DNA from: Acidimicrobiaceae bacterium
Lineage (GTDB): Bacteria; Actinomycetota; Acidimicrobiia; Acidimicrobiales; RAAP-2
Length of the DNA: 64,000 nt
Direction of reading: 5' to 3'
Assembly (NCBI GenBank): GCA_003133325.1
Contig: PKXA01000052.1
Location: forward strand, 73,166-137,165
In this document: positions 59,083 through 64,000 of the stretch, in pieces
How the letters are laid out: every line of letters begins with the position of its first letter
Numbering within the stretch: the stretch's first letter is position 1
Made by a program: the position numbers and the translations under genes
The notes under the pieces: model-generated
What the model was told of the DNA's origin: nothing
The model's input: the letters and a program-made list of their open reading frames with translations, nothing else
Database searches by the model: none

Positions 59083-60392
59083 CCGGCACCCCCGCTGGAG
59101 CCGCCACCCCCGGTGCCGCCCCCACCGAAGCCGCCACCCCCGGTGCCGCCCCCACCGAAGCCGCCACCCCCGCTGAAGCCACCGGCGCCACCCCCTGCAC
59201 CGGCGCCACCCCCGGTGAGGGTGCGGGTGCCACTGCCGTTGAACCCCTTGATGGTAACCACCGGCACAACGATCCGGTCACCCACCGCCAGACCGCTGAC
59301 GATCTGGGTATTGCCCCCTGACGCTGATCCGATAGTCACCGTCCGCGCGGTGGTGGACCCACCCGCGGTCACGTTGACGGTAGTGGTAGTGCCCGAATAA
59401 TGGATGGCTGCGGTGGGCGCGACGACCACCCCTGGTAGATCCTTGACGGTGATGGCGATGTTGGCAGTGGCCCCCCCGAAGAGGCCAGTCGGGCTCCCGG
59501 TGACATTGATCACCACCGGGAACGAGGCCACACCCGAGCTGGAGGTGGCCAGCAGGCCGATCGATCCGACAGTTCCGTAGGCGCTGGTCGTGGCCCCACT
59601 GGGCGTGATCACCGTCTGGTCGCCGATCTTGAGCTCACTCACTTCGGTGTCGTCCACCGTGGCGTTCACGATGTAGGAGCCGGTGCTGACGATGACGAAC
59701 TGGGTGGTCGAACCCGAGGTCGAGGAGGAAGCGGGCGTAGTTGACAGCGACGATGCGCCGCTTCTGGTGGCGCCGCTCGATCCGGTGCTCGAGGCGCCAG
59801 TCGAGGACGACCCACTTCCCGAGGACGACCCACCGCCGGACACCTGCTGCCCGACCGAAAGGTTGACCGACGCGACCGTCCCGGCGATGGTCGAGGTCAG
59901 GGTGGCGTCGGCCAGTGACGCCTGGGCGGAGGTGAGCTGGGCCTGGGACGACGCGACGGCTGCCTGATCAGCGGCAATCTGGGTACTCGACGCTCCATTG
60001 GCCTGGTCCGTCGTCAGCTTGGACTGGTCGGCTGCCACGGTGGCCTGGGTTTGGGCCACCGTCGCCGTCAGTACTGTCGGGTCGATGGTGGCCAAGGATT
60101 GGCCGACAGTCACTGTCTGGCCGGCGGTGACATTGACGGCGGTGACCTGTCCCGTGACGGCAAATGAGAGGTTGGCCTGGCTCGACGGCTCGATGGTGCC
60201 GGTCGACGAAACGGTCTGGACGATCGTTCCGGTGGACACGGTTGTGACCTGATTGGTGGTGGTGATGGTGGGGGTGGTGGCAGACGACCGGGTGGCAAAC
60301 CACGTCCCGGCGCCTCCGCCGATGACGGCCACCGCGACCACGCCGATGATGATTCGTCGCTTCGTGAACAATCGGTTGCGGCTCGGCCCCAC
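59079..60392 (-). CDS. HlyD/MacA-family adaptor protein 1 with Gly-rich tail
   Basis: A 437-residue adaptor, first gene of the operon. The anchor IIIGVVAVAVIGGGAGTWFA is at residues ~14-33; TVSSTGTIEPSSQANLSFAV, TGQVTAVNVTAGQTVTVGQS and TIAGTVASVNLSVGQQVSGG are the split lipoyl motif around a coiled coil; a Ser-rich insert and beta-barrel follow. The last 50 residues are almost only Gly with Phe, Ser and Thr. GTG 60392 with GGAGGGCCC upstream; longer readings lack homology. Together with the ATPase, permease, lipoprotein and second adaptor it forms one export system. Confidence 0.93.
   Translation of the reverse strand: MGPSRNRLFTKRRIIIGVVAVAVIGGGAGTWFATRSSATTPTITTTNQVTTVSTGTIVQTVSSTGTIEPSSQANLSFAVTGQVTAVNVTAGQTVTVGQSLATIDPTVLTATVAQTQATVAADQSKLTTDQANGASSTQIAADQAAVASSQAQLTSAQASLADATLTSTIAGTVASVNLSVGQQVSGGGSSSGSGSSSTGASSTGSSGATRSGASSLSTTPASSSTSGSTTQFVIVSTGSYIVNATVDDTEVSELKIGDQTVITPSGATTSAYGTVGSIGLLATSSSGVASFPVVINVTGSPTGLFGGATANIAITVKDLPGVVVAPTAAIHYSGTTTTVNVTAGGSTTARTVTIGSASGGNTQIVSGLAVGDRIVVPVVTIKGFNGSGTRTLTGGGAGAGGGAGGFSGGGGFGGGGTGGGGFGGGGTGGGGSSGGAG
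59101..59160. repeat. Two exact 30-bp tandem repeats in adaptor 1
   Basis: 59101-59130 and 59131-59160 are identical, with a partial third copy from 59161. They encode GFGGGGTGGG units in the tail of the adaptor and look like a recent in-frame duplication. Confidence 0.9.
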
Positions 60393-60704
60393 GGGCCCTC
60401 CTCGGATCGCGTCGTGACAATGGCGCCCCGCCGAACCGGTGGATTGTCCAACCGGCAAGCGGAGCAGGTGCAATTTGAGGCTGCCTACCTTGGAATCAGC
60501 CTTGATTTACCTTGGAAAATCCTGAGAGATGAGACGATGGCGTCACGTGGCCGGCGGTGCGATCGTGGAGGCGTCGCCTGGTCATGGGTGCCCGACGTGT
60601 CGGTCTGGCCGGCGATCTTTGCCGCCGGCGCCACTTGGCGCTTGCGCAAGGGCACGGACCGGGTCTGAGAACCGGCCGACTACCCGGGGGGTGCGAGCCG
60701 CGGT
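60393..60704. other. Region upstream of the export operon
   Basis: 312 bases between the export operon start and the convergent-side end of rpmB, both minus-strand. No supported gene. It holds the phased CTTGG/A repeats described separately, so it is the probable regulatory region of the operon. Confidence 0.5.
60486..60517 (-). promoter_or_regulatory. Phased direct repeats, candidate response-regulator site
   Basis: TACCTTGGAA occurs at 60486-60495 and again at 60508-60517, 22 bases apart. A related CTTGATT lies between them at 60501-60507, so CTTG cores start at 60489, 60501 and 60511, close to one helical turn apart. This is the layout used by OmpR/PhoB-type regulators. It lies ~100 bases before the first gene of the export operon. 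Confidence 0.5.
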
Positions 60705-60914
60705 TCAGGCGGGGATGTTGCGGATCGGGCGCTTGGTGACCTTGCCCGACCGGATGCACGACGTGCAGACGTGAAGCCGTTTGGGCGACCCGTTCACGAC
60801 GGCACGGACCCTCTGGATATTGGGATCCCAACGACGCTTGGTGCGCCGGTGGGAGTGACTGATGTTCATTCCGAACGACGGCTTCTTGCCGCAGACCTCA
60901 CACACCGCTGCCAT
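60705..60914 (-). CDS. rpmB: 50S ribosomal protein L28
   Basis: A 69-residue ribosomal protein: [34 protein letters not shown] in pieces gives the L28 pattern. Two CxxC pairs (CEVC and CTSC) show it is the zinc-binding C+ form. ATG 60914 with GAGGAAG. Divergent from the FakA-like gene. Confidence 0.97.
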   Translation of the reverse strand: MAAVCEVCGKKPSFGMNISHSHRRTKRRWDPNIQRVRAVVNGSPKRLHVCTSCIRSGKVTKRPIRNIPA

Positions 60915-60973
60915 GACGCGTCGACTTCCTCTCAAAAACCTCAGGGAACGCGGCAGAGGTTAGCATCCGGGCC

Positions 60974-62665
60974 ATGGGGGTCCTCGACACACTCGATGCA
61001 GCCGCACTCGGCCAGGTCATCGGGGAATACCGGGATGCTCTCCGCTCGCATCAGGAGGTTATCAACCGGCTCAATGTCTTCCCCGTCCCCGACGGGGACA
61101 CCGGCACCAACATGGCCCTCACCATCGAATCGGTGGTGGCCGAGTTGGCCGACCTCGGTCAACCGGACATGGCTGCCACCTGCAAGGCCATCGCCCACGG
61201 CTCGCTGATGGGGGCCCGGGGGAACTCGGGGGTGATTCTGTCGCAGCTCCTGCGCGGCATCGTGGACGTGCTCACCGAGGCCGGATCGGTTCCGGGCCCG
61301 GGCGAACTGGCCCGGGCGTTGACATTGGCCGACAAGTTGGCCCGCCAGGCGGTCATGCGCCCGGTGGAGGGGACCATCCTGACGGTGGCCGAGGCGGCCG
61401 CCCAGGGTGCCCGGGACGCCGCCGACGCGGGCAAGTCGTTGATCGACGTGGTGGAGGCCTCACACGACGCGGCCGCCGAAGCGCTGGCCCGCACCCCTGA
61501 ACTGCTCCCGGTGCTGGCCCAGGCCGGAGTGGTCGACGCCGGTGGGGCCGGCTACCTGCTGTTGTTCGACGCTCTCCTGACGGTGGTGGACGGCCGGCCT
61601 CTTCCCGATCCTCCCGACCTACCCGAAGAGCCGGCCGGATGGGCAGGCGGGCCCTCGGGGATGGACGCGGCCGTGGAGGCGTCCCACGGTGATGCCGGCG
61701 GCGACATCGCCGGGTTGCGGTACGAGGTCATGTACCTGTTGGAAGCCGCGGACGACACCATCCCGGTGTTCAAGGAGGTGTGGGCCGGTCTTGGCGATTC
61801 CATTGTGGTGGTCGGTGGCGACGGACTGTGGAACTGCCACATCCACACCGACGACATCGGTGGCGCGGTGGAGGCGTCGCTCGATGCCGGGAGGCCCCGC
61901 AATATTCGGATCACCGACCTGCTCGAGCAGGTGGAAGAAGAACGGTGGGTGCGCGAAGGCGGCGGGACCGCCGGGAGCGGCCCGGCTGCGATTCCGCCCG
62001 GACCCGCCCCGACCACCGGGGTGGTGGCGGTGGCCACCGGCGCGGGGATCCGTCGCATCTTCCGGTCTCTCGGGGTGCACCAGGTCATCGCGGGTGGGCA
62101 GTCGATGAACCCGTCGACGGCCGAGATCCTCGCGGCGGTGGAGTCGCTCCGGGCCGATGAGGTGATCATCCTTCCCAACAACAAGAACATCCGCCCGGTC
62201 GCCGAACGGGTCAACGACCTCACGTCCAAGGTCATCCGAGTGGTCCCCACCAATACCATCGCCGAGGGATTTGCCGCTTTGCTGGCCTACGACCCCGAAG
62301 CCCATGTCGACGTCAACGCCCGGGACATGGAAACCTCGGCCCGCAACGTGGTGGCCGGCGAGATCACCCAGGCGGTCCGCGACTCGGACTGCGCGGCGGG
62401 CCCCATCGCGGCGGGCGACTGGCTCGGGCTCTCCCGCCAGGGCATCGAAGCGGTGGCCGGCTCGGTGTCGGCGGCGGCCTGGGCCCTCCTCGACCGCTTG
62501 GTGACCGACGACCATGAGCTGGTGACCCTCATCGAGGGAGAGGGATCCGGGGCCGCCGACACCCGGAGCATCACCGAATGGCTGGGGGAGCACCGCCCCA
62601 ATGTCGACATCGAAGTGCACCAAGGTGGCCAACCTCTGTATCCGTATCTCTTCTCCATCGAATGA
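60974..62665 (+). CDS. DAK2-domain protein, FakA/YloV-like fatty acid kinase
   Basis: A 563-residue protein of the YloV/FakA family, which phosphorylates fatty acids bound to FakB in firmicutes. The DhaL-type kinase domain has LNVFPVPDGDTGTNMALT (metal Asp residues), GSLMGARGNSGVILSQLLRG and PVEGTILTVAE, AGVVDAGGAGYLLLFDAL. A middle domain with a GDGLWNCHIHTDDIG segment and a C-terminal EDD-like domain (VVAVATGAGIRRIFRSLGVH, IILPNNKNI) follow. Gene order rpmB - dak - recG is conserved in actinobacteria. It overlaps recG by ATGA. Confidence 0.92.
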   Translation: MGVLDTLDAAALGQVIGEYRDALRSHQEVINRLNVFPVPDGDTGTNMALTIESVVAELADLGQPDMAATCKAIAHGSLMGARGNSGVILSQLLRGIVDVLTEAGSVPGPGELARALTLADKLARQAVMRPVEGTILTVAEAAAQGARDAADAGKSLIDVVEASHDAAAEALARTPELLPVLAQAGVVDAGGAGYLLLFDALLTVVDGRPLPDPPDLPEEPAGWAGGPSGMDAAVEASHGDAGGDIAGLRYEVMYLLEAADDTIPVFKEVWAGLGDSIVVVGGDGLWNCHIHTDDIGGAVEASLDAGRPRNIRITDLLEQVEEERWVREGGGTAGSGPAAIPPGPAPTTGVVAVATGAGIRRIFRSLGVHQVIAGGQSMNPSTAEILAAVESLRADEVIILPNNKNIRPVAERVNDLTSKVIRVVPTNTIAEGFAALLAYDPEAHVDVNARDMETSARNVVAGEITQAVRDSDCAAGPIAAGDWLGLSRQGIEAVAGSVSAAAWALLDRLVTDDHELVTLIEGEGSGAADTRSITEWLGEHRPNVDIEVHQGGQPLYPYLFSIE

Positions 62666-64000
62666 GTGTTGCCGATCCGGCCGAGGCATCCCTTGCCGAT
62701 GGCCCGGGACGCAAAATGCGTCAACTGGCCGACCTGCCCGTCTCGATTCTGAAGGGGGTGGGATCCGGGTCCGCCCACGAGCTGGGCGAGCTCGGCATCG
62801 ACTCCGTTCTCGATCTCCTCACCCACTACCCCCGTCGGTACATCGACGGCACCCGCTTGGCGCCACTGGCCGAGCTCGCCATCGGGGACACCGCGTCGGT
62901 CTTGGCCGAGGTACGCCGGGTGAATCGGCCCCCGGCCCGCTACGGCCGGGGTCGGGGGCGGAGCCCCGCCCGGGTGGAGCTCGATGTGACCGACGGCTCC
63001 GGAGGGATGAAAGTGGTGTTCTTCAACCAGACGTGGCGGGCCAAGCAGCTGGCCGTCGGCACCCTGGCCCTCTTCTACGGCACCCTGGCCTCGTACCGGG
63101 ATGCCCGCCAGATGGTCAACCCCACCGTGGAAGTCCTCCGGTCAGGAGGTGACGCCATCGACCCAGGGGCCACCCCGGAGTCGGGCCGGGTGTTCCCCGT
63201 GTACCCCTTGACGGAAAAAGCCGACCTCACCTCGGCCCGGATCAGCCGGTACGTGGCCGAGGCGCTCGACCGGGCGAAGGAATTCAGCGAGCCGTTGCCC
63301 GTCCGTTGGCGCCAGAAGTTCCATCTGCTGGACCGCACCACCGCGTTCAATCGCATCCACCGCCCCACCACCGTGGGCGAGACGGAGTCGGCCCGGTTGC
63401 GCCTGGCGTTCGATGAGTTGCTCCGGCTGCAACTGGCGCTGGTGCTCCGCCAGCGCCGGCTCCAAGAGGACGCCCGGGGTATCCGCCACGTGGTGTCCCA
63501 CCCCGACGCAGAGACACTGGTCGACCAGTTCCTCCGCCGGTTGCCTTTTGTGCCCACCGCGGCCCAACAACGCGCCATCGACACCATCCGGGCCGACCTG
63601 GCCGGGCCTCTTCCCATGCACCGGCTGCTGCAGGGCGACGTGGGGGCGGGAAAGACAGTGGTGGCGGTGGCCACACTGTTGGTGGCGGTCGAGGGGGGTC
63701 ACCAGGGGGCGTTGATGGCCCCCACCGAGGTGCTGGCCGAACAGCACCATGCCGGGGTGACGGGACTTCTGGAGGGGATGGTGGTGCCCGACCCCTCCAC
63801 GTTGTCGGGAGACCGCCCCCTGCGGGTCGCCCTCCTCACCAACAGGACATCGGCCAACGACCGGGCCTCGCTCCATGCCGGGTTGGTCGACGGGACGGTG
63901 GACCTGTTGATTGGAACCCATGCCTTGTTGACCGACGAGGTCCGGTTCCGATCGCTGGGAGCTGTGGTCATCGACGAACAGCACCGCTTCGGGGTCGAGC
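62662..64000 (+). CDS. recG: ATP-dependent DNA helicase RecG, N-terminal part
   Basis: The first 446 codons of RecG, running off the window end. The wedge/OB domain includes LKGVGSGSAHELGELGIDSVLDLLTHYPRRYID, then LPFVPTAAQQRAI, MHRLLQGDVGAGKTVVAVA (Walker A), APTEVLAEQH, LLIGTHALL and VVIDEQHRFGV (DEQH box). It acts in fork reversal and recombination. The start ATG 62662 overlaps the upstream stop. Confidence 0.97.
   Translation, partial: MSVADPAEASLADGPGRKMRQLADLPVSILKGVGSGSAHELGELGIDSVLDLLTHYPRRYIDGTRLAPLAELAIGDTASVLAEVRRVNRPPARYGRGRGRSPARVELDVTDGSGGMKVVFFNQTWRAKQLAVGTLALFYGTLASYRDARQMVNPTVEVLRSGGDAIDPGATPESGRVFPVYPLTEKADLTSARISRYVAEALDRAKEFSEPLPVRWRQKFHLLDRTTAFNRIHRPTTVGETESARLRLAFDELLRLQLALVLRQRRLQEDARGIRHVVSHPDAETLVDQFLRRLPFVPTAAQQRAIDTIRADLAGPLPMHRLLQGDVGAGKTVVAVATLLVAVEGGHQGALMAPTEVLAEQHHAGVTGLLEGMVVPDPSTLSGDRPLRVALLTNRTSANDRASLHAGLVDGTVDLLIGTHALLTDEVRFRSLGAVVIDEQHRFGVE

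Overview
The window is a GC-rich, gene-dense stretch of a bacterial chromosome from an actinobacterium, most likely class Acidimicrobiia. The evidence for this is a mycobacterial-type multifunctional 2-oxoglutarate decarboxylase/dehydrogenase (kgd), a GTP-type PEP carboxykinase, many GTG/TTG starts and ATGA overlaps, a C+ type ribosomal protein L28, and the lineage-flavoured GPGWW-ASDGKWY motif. I see no tRNA, rRNA or CRISPR array.

Layout. 1-6.5 kb: a GH38 alpha-mannosidase (cut by the window edge) with a small coiled-coil protein, an AMP-forming acyl-CoA synthetase overlapping rnhB, and an acyl-CoA dehydrogenase. 6.8-9.6 kb: a translationally coupled three-gene operon of prepilin-like proteins ending in a large glycine-rich surface protein. 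9.6-16.7 kb: an alpha/beta hydrolase, an HU protein, the preQ0 genes queD-queC-queE and kgd. 16.9-44.2 kb: a patchwork in which housekeeping genes alternate with about nine toxin-antitoxin modules and with broken genes. The housekeeping genes include an FGGY kinase, FabZ-like, exonuclease III, an ECF sigma factor with its membrane partner, a UvrD-type helicase, and a hydrolase/MurF-like/Ddl-like cluster. The broken genes are Fic, MarR, tyrosine recombinase, MazF, transposase, and a secreted beta-propeller-type protein. 44.2-50.6 kb: galactokinase, CoA transferase, a lone RAM-domain protein, an MFS transporter, a small conserved protein and pckG. 50.7-60.4 kb: thiL, an OmpR-type two-component system, and convergent to it a MacAB-like export operon with two HlyD adaptors and a DUF5666-like lipoprotein. 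60.7-64 kb: rpmB, a DAK/FakA-like kinase and the first part of recG.

Genes that probably work together: queDCE (7-deazaguanine precursor); the pilin trio (surface appendage or secretion); sigma factor plus membrane anti-sigma candidate; response regulator plus histidine kinase plus the convergent export operon, which has three phased CTTGG/A repeats upstream; the alpha/beta hydrolase, membrane MurF-like ligase and Ddl-like ATP-grasp (cell-envelope amide ligation); and kgd plus pckG as central carbon genes. The most unusual items are a RidA-alpha/beta hydrolase fusion (the RutC-RutD pair in one chain), a NYN nuclease joined by a Lys/Ala/Thr repeat linker to an S1 domain, the glycine-rich pilin-operon protein, the dual-adaptor exporter, and the toxin-antitoxin patchwork with apparently leaderless, palindrome-rich promoters.
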